DNA from: Bacteroidia bacterium
GTDB lineage: Bacteria > Bacteroidota > Bacteroidia > SpSt-205
Assembly: GCA_026003215.1 (NCBI GenBank)
Contig: BPGV01000001.1
Location: 275,570 to 339,569, forward strand
DNA: 64,000 nucleotides
Direction of reading: 5' to 3'
The translations under genes and the position numbers were made by a program. The notes under the pieces are model-generated. The model did not search any database and was not told the DNA's origin. It saw nothing but the letters and a program-made list of their open reading frames with translations. This document shows, in pieces, positions 7,384-15,271 of the stretch; the stretch's first letter is position 1; each line of letters starts with the position of its first letter.

Positions 7384-8785
7384 CGAACTGATGCGTTACC
7401 TCGGGGAAATGGGGAATTTACCTGGGATGGGACTGGCGTATTACATCAGCTTTCGTACTTTGATGGCTGGGCTTACAGCGGGGCTGGTGGGGTGGCTTAT
7501 CGGCCCGAAACTTACCCGCTGGCTACGCCAGAAAGGCTTTGGCGAGCAGATCCGCAGCGAAGGACCCGCTACCCATGCCTCCAAAAAAGGCACCCCTACC
7601 AGTGGTGGACTGCTTATCCTCCTAAGCTTAGCGGTAGGGGCCCTGGCCTGGGCAGACCTAAAAAGCGCTTACTTATGGGCCCTCTTGGGGTTAGCCTTTT
7701 GGCTGGCAGCCCTCGGCTTCTTAGACGACTGGATCAAAAAGCGAGGCAACAAAAAAGGGCTCCCCCCGCGCCTTAAGCTCCTGGGCCAAGCCGCTGCAGC
7801 CGTATGGTTGGTGACCTTGATGCTCATAGAGCCCAGCTTTTACAGTACCAATCTCCACGTGCGTCCAGATGGGCGTGTGCGCCTTATTCCCCCTTTAGCT
7901 GAGGTAGGCTTCCAAAAAGGCGATAGGCTATTACAGGTGGAGGAAGAGCCTTTTGTGTATGAGCGTTTTCGCTTTCGTCCTACGCTCCGAGAGGGACGGG
8001 CTCCCCAGTATTACCGAGTCTTACGGGGGCAGGATACTTTCCGGTTGTACATTCCGGCTGAAAAACAAGCCCTGGTAAGCATGCTTCTTTTCGGGGCGCA
8101 GGACCTCGCCTCTCTTTTTCGGACAAATCTCCCCTTTGTGAAAAATCAGCAAGTCGAGTACGGCCGATTTGGGGCTTGGGATGCACCCGGCTGGGGCAAG
8201 GTGCTTATTTACGCTGCTGTGTTGCTTTTTATCCTCACCGCTACCAGCAACGCTTTTAACCTTACCGACGGGCTGGATGGGTTAGCGATTGGCGTCGGAG
8301 GGATTGCTTTTGTGAGCCTGGGGGCTTTTGCGTACTTCTCCAGCAATCGGATCTGGGCAGACTACTTCAACATTCTATATCTCCCCCACGCAGCAGAGGT
8401 GACGGTCTTTTGTGGCGCAGCGGTAGGGGCTGCCCTGGCCTTTCTGTGGTACAACGCCTACCCTGCCCGGGTATTTATGGGGGACACGGGAAGCCTCATG
8501 TTGGGTGGTCTGATTGGAGCTATCGCCATGATGATAAAAAAAGAACTGCTTTTACCCCTAATAGCTGGGATTTCTTTTGCAGAAACGCTCTCTGTCATGC
8601 TACAAGTCGCATACTTTCGCTATACCCGCCGTAAATATGGAGAAGGACGAAGGCTCTTTCGTATGTCTCCCCTACACCACCATTATGAACTCTCTGGCTG
8701 GCACGAAGTACAAGTAGTGATACGCTTTTGGATAGTGGCGCTTTTGCTAAATGCCTTAGCCTTTATAACCCTGAAACTGCGATGA
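7376..8785 (+). CDS. mraY: Phospho-MurNAc-pentapeptide transferase MraY with a PDZ-like insert
   Basis: A 469-residue multi-pass enzyme that makes lipid I from UDP-MurNAc-pentapeptide and undecaprenyl phosphate. Family motifs are all present: the THASKKGTPTSGG loop, FLDDWIKKR with the Asp pair, SNAFNLTDGLDGLAIG, FMGDTGSLMLGG and the LHHHYE histidine cluster. At about 360 residues the usual enzyme is much shorter. Residues about 155-260 are an insert, ending in NLPFVKNQQVEY, which resembles the short Bacteroidota-specific loop. The extra part (VGFQKGDRLLQVEEEPF then YYRVLRGQDTFRLYIP) reads like a degenerate PDZ domain. Its placement between TM segments would put it outside the membrane core. 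It overlaps murE and, by ATGA, murD. Confidence 0.93.
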   Translation: MLSELMRYLGEMGNLPGMGLAYYISFRTLMAGLTAGLVGWLIGPKLTRWLRQKGFGEQIRSEGPATHASKKGTPTSGGLLILLSLAVGALAWADLKSAYLWALLGLAFWLAALGFLDDWIKKRGNKKGLPPRLKLLGQAAAAVWLVTLMLIEPSFYSTNLHVRPDGRVRLIPPLAEVGFQKGDRLLQVEEEPFVYERFRFRPTLREGRAPQYYRVLRGQDTFRLYIPAEKQALVSMLLFGAQDLASLFRTNLPFVKNQQVEYGRFGAWDAPGWGKVLIYAAVLLFILTATSNAFNLTDGLDGLAIGVGGIAFVSLGAFAYFSSNRIWADYFNILYLPHAAEVTVFCGAAVGAALAFLWYNAYPARVFMGDTGSLMLGGLIGAIAMMIKKELLLPLIAGISFAETLSVMLQVAYFRYTRRKYGEGRRLFRMSPLHHHYELSGWHEVQVVIRFWIVALLLNALAFITLKLR

Positions 8786-10152
8786 AAGGACCGGTAGGCA
8801 TTTGGGGCTTGGGTGAAAGTGGGGTAGGTGCAGCTTTGTTGGCTCAAAAACATGGCTATGAGACACGTCTTGTAGCCGAAGCCCCACCCAAAGCGCCGTA
8901 CGATGAAGCCTTGCGCAACGCTGGCTTGTCCTGGCAGGTCGTCTCAAACCCCTTAGAAGCCCTGCAAACATGCGAAATCATCGTTCGCAGCCCGGGCATC
9001 CGGCCTGACCACCCTGCGCTTCAAGCACTCCTAAGCCAAAAGAAGCGCGTTATCTCGGATTTGGAGTGGGGCTGGTGGCACTTTCCCCAGAACGCCCAGC
9101 TTTGGCTCGTCACCGGCTCTACTGGGAAAACTTCTACCACACATCTCTTGGCTCATCTCCTCCAGACAGCCGGTAGAAAAGCGATTGCTTGTGGGAATAT
9201 CGGTCGCAGCTTCTGCGGTGTGCTGGCCGAGGAAGCGTCTTATGCCTACTTTGTCTTGGAAGCCAGCTCCTTCCAGCTCTGGGATACTTATACCTTAGTG
9301 CCGCATCTGGCTGTAGTCACCAATCTCTCCCCCAATCATATAGATTGGCACGGCAGTTTTGAGGCCTACATGCAGGCTAAGCTGCATTTTGTGGAGAGGA
9401 TACCAGAAACCTCACATCTTTTATACGATGCCGGGAGTGAGCGGCTGGTGGAGGCGCTTAGCCGTTTTACGATTCGGGCGCGGGTGTGGCCTTATCGGCC
9501 CGCGCCGGGGGAGGGTATCTACGCTTGGATAGAAAACTCAAAAATCATCTGCGATATGCACTTGCCAGAAGATCCAGAAAGATGGGAGGTCTCGTACGAA
9601 GGGACCCCTCTCACCAATCCGGCTCAGCAACGCAATGCTTTGGCCGCTTCTATCGCGGCGCGGTTGTCTCAGCTACGCCGAGCAGACCTGCGCCGCTGCT
9701 TTGAGACCGTAGAACTCCAACCTCACCGCATGGAACAGGTGGCCGTCGTTCAAGGCGTCATCTATGTGAATGACTCCAAGGCTACCACCACCGATGCCGT
9801 ATGGCATGCCCTCAGCAGTTATGACCGGCCGATTGTGTGGATAGCCGGCGGCATAGACAAAGGCAATGACTGGGGCGAGCTCCGAGGGATTGTCCAGGCT
9901 CGCGTAAAAGCCCTCGTACTGATTGGAGAGAATAACCAGCGGCTTTTGGAGGCTTTTCAAGATATTGTCCCGGTGTGGGTCCAGGCTACCTCTATGGACG
10001 ATGCAGTAGAAAAAGCCACCGCCTTAGCTCAGGCGGGCGATGTAGTGCTTCTTTCGCCAGGGTGCGCGAGTATGGATTGGTTTGAAAGCTATACCCACCG
10101 TGGAGAGGCTTTTCGTGCAGCTGTGGGCCGCCTAAAAGAGAAAAATGCTTAA
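8782..10152 (+). CDS. murD: UDP-MurNAc-L-alanine:D-glutamate ligase MurD
   Basis: A 456-residue Mur ligase that adds D-Glu to UDP-MurNAc-L-Ala in the cytoplasm. The N-terminal domain begins with the dinucleotide-like GIWGLGESGVGAAL. The central domain has the ATP P-loop LVTGSTGKTSTT and NLSPNHIDWHGSFEAY. The C-terminal domain has NDSKATTTDAVWHAL and the LSPGCASMDWFESYTHRGEAF block that is diagnostic of MurD. The start is ATG 8782, overlapping the mraY stop as ATGA. It is the last recognisable cell-wall enzyme of the cluster; the next gene overlaps it by 8 bases but is not ftsW. Confidence 0.94.
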   Translation: MKGPVGIWGLGESGVGAALLAQKHGYETRLVAEAPPKAPYDEALRNAGLSWQVVSNPLEALQTCEIIVRSPGIRPDHPALQALLSQKKRVISDLEWGWWHFPQNAQLWLVTGSTGKTSTTHLLAHLLQTAGRKAIACGNIGRSFCGVLAEEASYAYFVLEASSFQLWDTYTLVPHLAVVTNLSPNHIDWHGSFEAYMQAKLHFVERIPETSHLLYDAGSERLVEALSRFTIRARVWPYRPAPGEGIYAWIENSKIICDMHLPEDPERWEVSYEGTPLTNPAQQRNALAASIAARLSQLRRADLRRCFETVELQPHRMEQVAVVQGVIYVNDSKATTTDAVWHALSSYDRPIVWIAGGIDKGNDWGELRGIVQARVKALVLIGENNQRLLEAFQDIVPVWVQATSMDDAVEKATALAQAGDVVLLSPGCASMDWFESYTHRGEAFRAAVGRLKEKNA

Positions 10153-10849
10153 GAAAGCCCCCTTTCACCTGCGTCTGCGGAAACTAACTCACCCTACCCC
10201 TCGCCGGATCTATCGCTTCCGGCGCCGAATAAAACGGCTTCAGGCTTACCTGCTGCTATATGTTTTTCCGCAGACTCCACCCTCAGCCCCTCCCATAGAA
10301 ACGCTCTATAAACAAGCAGGCAAGCTCCGGCAGGCCTACCTTATCCGGAAAGCTGCAGAGGACTTCTCGCCAACCCTCACCAAGAAAGCCCAAAAGCAGG
10401 TAAGAAAAAGGAAGAGACGCTTCCTCAAAGCCTATCGGCTCCATAAAGCCGAAGCTAAAAAGATACTTAGGGAGTGGGCTGACCGTTTCCCTGTACCAGC
10501 TGAAGAAGCCTTTCAGCGGTGGCACATGCAAGGTCACACATGGCTCCAAAGCTGGAAAGCTCCCCTGAGCGATTTTCCTCTGTCGCCTTACACACCTGAG
10601 CGGTGGCATGACCTACGCGGGCTTCTCCGTACCTGGGAAATGGCCGCTTACTGGGTAAAACTCCCCGAAATTCCCCCGCCAGGCCTGACCGACTACTTAG
10701 GCAAAGCCCGGGACCATTATATCCTCTACAAATGGCTCGTAAAACAGGGGAGCCCTCCCTCTTTACAAGATAAAATCAAACGAAAATATCGTAAGTACGA
10801 ACAAAAGGCCTTAGAGACATGGCAAAACTGGCGCCTATCTTGGGACTAA
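10145..10849 (+). CDS. CHAD-like helical protein
   Basis: A 234-residue, very basic, all-helical protein. It shows a pattern like the CHAD domain, which binds polyphosphate through repeated His/Arg/Lys helices: RRIYRFRRRIKRLQAYLLL at residues about 20-38, KAQKQVRKRKRRFLKAYRLHK in the middle, and DHYILYKWLVKQ towards the end. The match is by pattern only. The gene overlaps murD by 8 bases and the TPR gene by 31, so it is cotranscribed with cell-wall genes. Polyphosphate binding would be an inference, and another helical family is possible. Confidence 0.45.
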   Translation: MLKKAPFHLRLRKLTHPTPRRIYRFRRRIKRLQAYLLLYVFPQTPPSAPPIETLYKQAGKLRQAYLIRKAAEDFSPTLTKKAQKQVRKRKRRFLKAYRLHKAEAKKILREWADRFPVPAEEAFQRWHMQGHTWLQSWKAPLSDFPLSPYTPERWHDLRGLLRTWEMAAYWVKLPEIPPPGLTDYLGKARDHYILYKWLVKQGSPPSLQDKIKRKYRKYEQKALETWQNWRLSWD

Positions 10850-13797
10850 GCCTTCTATGGGCCCAAATGCTTCCACCGTGGTGGGGACCACAAGCTTTCC
10901 ACACCCGCGCCGAGATCGCCCACTTCTATGGTGCGCAAAGTTGGGCTCGGCAGCAAGACCTCTCTTTTATGGCACGCGTGCCATTGCCCTTACCAGCTAC
11001 GCCTCCCTCTCCCCTCCCCGAACTGTGGGAAAAGTATGCCCTTTTTGACCTTCTGCGCGAGAGTACCCCTACGAAGCTCTCGACCTATGCAGCCAAGGAA
11101 AAACCTTCTTACAGGGCAGCGCTGGCGCTGTTTTATGCCGCTAAGTATGCCTTTTTGCGAAAAGAATATGCCACCGCTTCGGAGTACCTCTCGCAGCTGC
11201 AAGCGCTCTCTTTTCCTAAGGCGCTACGGGATGAGATGCGTTTCATAAAAGGCTACTCAGCGTATGCCACAGGTAAAAAAGCCGAGGCCTTACAAGAGCT
11301 GCGCCCCTTAGCTGAGAAGCTCGGGCCTTTTCACGATGCGGCTAACTACTATGTGGGCCTCATTTATTATGAAAAGGGCGATTGGCGCACTGCTGCTACG
11401 CATTTAGAAGCTGTACAAACGCGCCCGCCTTACGCCCAGGAAGCCCCTTTGTGGCTGGCGTATGCTTTGGCGCAGCTGCCAGACATCCCCCGCTTGTGGG
11501 AATGGTGCCAGCGCTGGGCTACCCAAGAAATCGCCCATAAAGATACCCTTTGGCCCTTTGTAGGGGTGCAGTTTGCCCGCATAGGCGAGTGTGTACAGGC
11601 AGCATATGCAGCTCAGCACGGTGCCTCTCCTCTTTTGCAGTTATGGCAGGGATTATGTGCGTACAAAGCAAACCAGGATAGCGTAGCCCTCTTGCATTGG
11701 GAAGGGCTCTTAGGACATGAGGATAGTATTGGGTACTGGGCGCGGTATAGTTCGGCTATGGCCCTTAGGCGCCAGAAGCGGCTGGAGGAAGCTCTTGCTC
11801 TTTTGCGGGGTATTCCCATCCAGGTGCTTCCCCCCGGCCCGGAAGCTTTGTGGCTAAAAGCCCAGATAGCTTGGGAGCTTCACTTAGTGGAGGCAGGACG
11901 CGAAGCTCTTACCACCCTCCTTCGCTTGCCCCTCCCTGAGAAGAAAACCGCTTTTCGGTGGCTGGCCGAATTTTACGCCTTAGGCGGCCAGTACCAGGAG
12001 GCGTTCTTTACCTTAGACAGCCTACCGGCCTCCGAAGCTGCCGAACCCCGACAGCGTTTTTACCTTCAGATGGGATTCACCGCTTTTGCGCAGAAAGAAT
12101 ATGCTACGGCTGAAAGTCTTTTTACCCGTGCAGCGCAAATAGAAGGCCCGCATACCTTGATAGCCAACTTCTGGCGAGCAGAGGCTCTCTACCGCAAAGG
12201 CGCCCTCTCCGAAGCCACAGTCGCCTATAAGACTTTGCTTACCCATCCCCATATCAGCGAAAGTTCCTATGGTGCCGAAGCTCGCCTCGCTCTCGCCTGG
12301 GCTTACCTCCAACAAAATCTCCCAGAAGAAGCCCTGCGATACAGCGAGCCTTTGCGTAAAAATGGCCCTAAAACCCTGCGTGCTTATGCTACTTTCGTTT
12401 CGGCTGGAGCCCTATACCTAAAAAAGAAGTACGCCGAAGCCCTGTCCTTGTACGAGAGGCTCTTCCAGGAAGGGGAGCTTCCAGTCACACAGGTGCGTTA
12501 TTATATGGCCCAGACGCTCCTACGGCTGGAAAGGTACAAAGAAGCCGAAGCGGTGTTATCGGCTATTGACCCTGCGGCATTGGGGGCTGATGCGGCCCTT
12601 TACCTGCGCGCAGAGGTGTGCGCGGTGTGGCTTGCTCGTCCTGAATGCGTACGCGAAGCTGCGGAGGCGCTTTTGCGGTATCATCCTACCTCCTCTTGGC
12701 GCGCTTTGGCGGTGGCCCGCTTAGGGCTGGCCCTCGCCGAACTGGGCGAGAAAGAGAAAGCTATCTCTACTTTGGAAAACTTACTCAACGAAGGGGTTCC
12801 CCCAGCCGAGGCGGCCCGCTTGGCCTTAGAAGGGCTACGGGAGCTTTTGCCTGCAGACCGCTACGATGCGGTGTATCAGGCTTTCTTACGAAGGCTTCCT
12901 GCTGAGAGCGAGACCCGCCTCAGCTTTGAGCGACAGCGTCTCCGCCAGTTGGCGGATGGGAGTCGTTGGGAAGCCCTCAAAAAAGAGGCATTCCTGCTAC
13001 GCACACGGTATCCGCGCCTCACTACCGAAGCGCTCGCTTCGGAAGCCCTCGCCGCCGAAAACCTCAAAGACACAGCCGAAGCGCTACGCTTATACCAAGA
13101 ACTCACCCGCTATCCCGAAGGAGCCGCCCAAGCATGGGAAAGGCTTAGTCGCCTGCATCAAGCCCAAGGCAATCTCTCGCTTGCTTGGGCTGCTCAAGAA
13201 TCGCTCCTTACGCGCTTGCCCCCCAGCGGGTATCCGTGGGTGCAAGGAACGCTCACTTGGGCAGAGCTGGCCGCTTCCTCTGGTAGAGCAGATACCGCCG
13301 TGCAAGTACTGCGCTTCTTACTGGCGGATACCTCTGCTAATCCTTTTCTCCAGCAGAAGCTGCGCCTTACCCTCGGCCTTCTCTATGAAAGCTTGGGAAA
13401 AAACGACTCCGCTCTCCTTTTCATCCGACAAGCGGCACAAGGCGATAAGAATGCCCTCACCGCCGAAGCCCTTTATCACGAGGCTCGCCTGTACTATCAA
13501 GTTGGCCAATATAACGAAGCCAGAGCGGCCATCTATCGCCTAAGAGATGAACTACCCGCGTACTTAGAGGCGCGCGCAAAGGCGTATCTTATTTTGGCGC
13601 GTATCTTTCTGGCCGAGAATAAACGCAAATCTGCCCGCCAGCTCTTAGAAAGCCTTATAGAAAATGCACCGACGGACGCCCTCCGAGCCAAAGCTCAAGC
13701 CCTCAGAGACTCTATTCCCCCTGAACCTCCTCCTCAAGAAAAGCCCTCCAAGAAAAAATCCAAGAGGCCTACTCCTTCCAAACAAGCTAAGCCGTGA
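10819..13797 (+). CDS. Large tetratricopeptide-repeat protein, probably periplasmic
   Basis: A 992-residue protein built almost entirely of TPR-type helical hairpins, with repeated Ala/Tyr/Ala/Leu patterns such as YYVGLIYYEKGDWRTAATHLE and ALYHEARLYYQVGQYNEAR. An N-terminal hydrophobic stretch (LAPILGLSLLWAQMLP) looks like a signal peptide, and the tail is Pro/Lys-rich (PPQEKPSKKKSKRPTPSKQ). Such proteins are scaffolds, and no enzyme domain is seen. The gene ends the mra operon, overlapping its neighbour by 31 bases, which suggests an envelope role tied to division or wall synthesis. The tail lies just before the tRNA promoter. Confidence 0.75.
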   Translation: MAKLAPILGLSLLWAQMLPPWWGPQAFHTRAEIAHFYGAQSWARQQDLSFMARVPLPLPATPPSPLPELWEKYALFDLLRESTPTKLSTYAAKEKPSYRAALALFYAAKYAFLRKEYATASEYLSQLQALSFPKALRDEMRFIKGYSAYATGKKAEALQELRPLAEKLGPFHDAANYYVGLIYYEKGDWRTAATHLEAVQTRPPYAQEAPLWLAYALAQLPDIPRLWEWCQRWATQEIAHKDTLWPFVGVQFARIGECVQAAYAAQHGASPLLQLWQGLCAYKANQDSVALLHWEGLLGHEDSIGYWARYSSAMALRRQKRLEEALALLRGIPIQVLPPGPEALWLKAQIAWELHLVEAGREALTTLLRLPLPEKKTAFRWLAEFYALGGQYQEAFFTLDSLPASEAAEPRQRFYLQMGFTAFAQKEYATAESLFTRAAQIEGPHTLIANFWRAEALYRKGALSEATVAYKTLLTHPHISESSYGAEARLALAWAYLQQNLPEEALRYSEPLRKNGPKTLRAYATFVSAGALYLKKKYAEALSLYERLFQEGELPVTQVRYYMAQTLLRLERYKEAEAVLSAIDPAALGADAALYLRAEVCAVWLARPECVREAAEALLRYHPTSSWRALAVARLGLALAELGEKEKAISTLENLLNEGVPPAEAARLALEGLRELLPADRYDAVYQAFLRRLPAESETRLSFERQRLRQLADGSRWEALKKEAFLLRTRYPRLTTEALASEALAAENLKDTAEALRLYQELTRYPEGAAQAWERLSRLHQAQGNLSLAWAAQESLLTRLPPSGYPWVQGTLTWAELAASSGRADTAVQVLRFLLADTSANPFLQQKLRLTLGLLYESLGKNDSALLFIRQAAQGDKNALTAEALYHEARLYYQVGQYNEARAAIYRLRDELPAYLEARAKAYLILARIFLAENKRKSARQLLESLIENAPTDALRAKAQALRDSIPPEPPPQEKPSKKKSKRPTPSKQAKP

Positions 13798-13813
13798 AGC
13801 TCGGAGAAAGTTG

Positions 13814-13821
13814 TACTTTTG
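13814..13821 (+). promoter_or_regulatory. -7 box TACTTTTG for the CAU tRNA
   Basis: TAnnTTTG match ending 7 bases before the tRNA 5' end, so the primary transcript would carry almost no 5' leader. Confidence 0.6.
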
Positions 13822-13828
13822 CGGCGTT

Positions 13829-13901
<73 letters not shown>

Positions 13902-13902
13902 C

Positions 13903-14325
13903 TTGCAAGCAAGCCTCCACTGGCGAGGGGAAGGCCTCCACTTCGTAGCCTATCTGGGAAGCGGTCATACCTTAGCCTATGACTCGCCCATAGAAGTGGG
14001 CGGAAGCGATAAGGCCGCCCGCCCCATGGAGGGCCTCCTAAGCGCGATGTTGGCGTGCTTTTCCGCGGATGTGGTAAGCATCCTCCGAAAAAAACGTAAG
14101 GCTATTCAAACCTACGCCCTCACCGCAGAAGCCCAACGCCGCACAGACTTCCCCCAAGTCTTTACAAGCGTGCACATAAACCTCACTATAGTCAGCCCGG
14201 ATGCGGAGATGGCAGATGTGCTGCGTAGCATAGAACTCTCTCGCACAAAGTATTGTAGTGCCATGGCGATGTTTGAAGCGGCGGGCTGTACCATAGAGAT
14301 TATACCCGAGTTAAAACGCCCCTGA
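13903..14325 (+). CDS. OsmC-family protein
   Basis: A 140-residue OsmC/YhfA-like protein; members are thiol peroxidases or uncharacterised relatives. It has the usual start with a beta-hairpin (LHWRGEGLHFVAYL then SGHTLAYDSP), the helix GGSDKAARPMEGLLSAMLACFSADVV carrying the first active-site cysteine position, and KYCSAMAMFEAAG with the second. TTG 13903 is the first possible start, since the frame is closed upstream by a TAA inside the tRNA anticodon loop (13864-13866). Translation therefore begins two bases after the tRNA discriminator. The mRNA 5' end is most likely made by tRNA 3' processing. Its stop is 2 bases from the convergent serine dehydratase stop. Confidence 0.8.
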   Translation: MQASLHWRGEGLHFVAYLGSGHTLAYDSPIEVGGSDKAARPMEGLLSAMLACFSADVVSILRKKRKAIQTYALTAEAQRRTDFPQVFTSVHINLTIVSPDAEMADVLRSIELSRTKYCSAMAMFEAAGCTIEIIPELKRP

Positions 14326-14327
14326 GC

Positions 14328-15227
14328 CTACACAGGGGGGTCTTCGTAGCGAATCTGAGAGGCTTCAGGCCAGATTTTGCGTGCGATAGCTTGTGCTGTG
14401 GGCGTAGCGGCGGTCCCTCCCAAGGCTGTCTCCTTAAAGCGGGTATCCATGGCAGCGCCTACCTCCCCCATCGCTACTACCATCTCGTCCACGGGAATGA
14501 CTGCCGTATCCCCGGCTAAGGCCATTTGAGCCGCCGCAGCTGCTATCCCCACTGCAGAGCCATTCCGTTTCACGCAGGGGAGCTCCACTAAACCCGCTAC
14601 TGGGTCACATATCAGCCCCAGCATATTCATGATCGTCAGCGCCACGGCTTCAAAGATCTGGGTAGTATCGCCTCCCAGGGCATACACGATGCCGGCAGCC
14701 CCCATAGCTGCGGCGGTCCCGGTCTCGGCCTGACACCCGCCCACCGCCCCCGCAATAGAAGCCTTTTGCTCTATGATTAGGGCTACCCCCGCACCTATCA
14801 GCATGGCTTCGTAAATGGTTCTCTCCGATACCCCGTGATGCTTGCCTAAGAAGGTATAGATGCCCGGTAAGATTCCCGAGGCGCCTGCCGTCGGTGCCGC
14901 TACTACGCGTCCCATGCAGGCGTTCGTTTCCTTAGCCGCCATCGCATACGCCAGCAGCAAAGAAAACTCCGGGCTTATCACATGCACCGGCGGGTGAAGG
15001 AGCTTTTTTCCGCTATCTCGTACCAGCCCACTAAGGGTTTGACGTGGCTCAGAAAGGCCCATCTCTACGGCATCCCGCATCACCGCATACACCTGTTCTA
15101 AGCCAGCCCATACCTCTGCTTCCGAACGGCCTTTTTGGTGCATCTCGTACTCCAGCACCACTTGCCATAAGGGAATAGCCCGCGCCTCAGCCTCAGCCCG
15201 CCACTGCGCAAAACTTTCGAGCCGCAT
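14328..15227 (-). CDS. sdaAA: L-serine dehydratase, alpha-type (iron-sulfur)
   Basis: A 299-residue iron-sulfur serine dehydratase alpha domain that converts L-serine to pyruvate and ammonia. Conserved segments are ETNACMGRVVAAPTAGASG, IAGAVGGCQAETGTAAAM and LGLICDPVAGLVELPCVKRN. They supply the three cluster cysteines and the Gly/Ala-rich core. The length matches the separate alpha subunit; no beta domain is encoded in this window. ATG 15227 was preferred over an upstream in-frame TTG because it sits 5 bases after a -7 box and starts a normal N-terminus (MRLESFAQW). It stands alone, between the convergent OsmC-like gene and the divergent sulfatase. Confidence 0.88.
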   Translation of the reverse strand: MRLESFAQWRAEAEARAIPLWQVVLEYEMHQKGRSEAEVWAGLEQVYAVMRDAVEMGLSEPRQTLSGLVRDSGKKLLHPPVHVISPEFSLLLAYAMAAKETNACMGRVVAAPTAGASGILPGIYTFLGKHHGVSERTIYEAMLIGAGVALIIEQKASIAGAVGGCQAETGTAAAMGAAGIVYALGGDTTQIFEAVALTIMNMLGLICDPVAGLVELPCVKRNGSAVGIAAAAAQMALAGDTAVIPVDEMVVAMGEVGAAMDTRFKETALGGTAATPTAQAIARKIWPEASQIRYEDPPV

Positions 15228-15232
15228 TCCTC

Positions 15233-15240
15233 CAAAGATA
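15233..15240 (-). promoter_or_regulatory. -7 box TATCTTTG for serine dehydratase
   Basis: Exact match 5 bases before the ATG at 15227. It lies back to back with the box at 15259-15266, with 18 bases between them. Confidence 0.6.
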
Positions 15241-15258
15241 CAAAGGGAAGCCAACCCG

Positions 15259-15266
15259 TACCTTTG
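15259..15266 (+). promoter_or_regulatory. -7 box TACCTTTG for the LtaS-like gene
   Basis: Exact match 5 bases before the GTG at 15272. Confidence 0.6.
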
Positions 15267-15271
15267 CGGCC

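Noticed and set aside
12866-13543. 225-codon open frame on the plus strand inside the TPR gene
   Set aside because: Shadow of the TPR gene in another frame, with no family motif and a low-complexity Ser/Pro/Lys composition.
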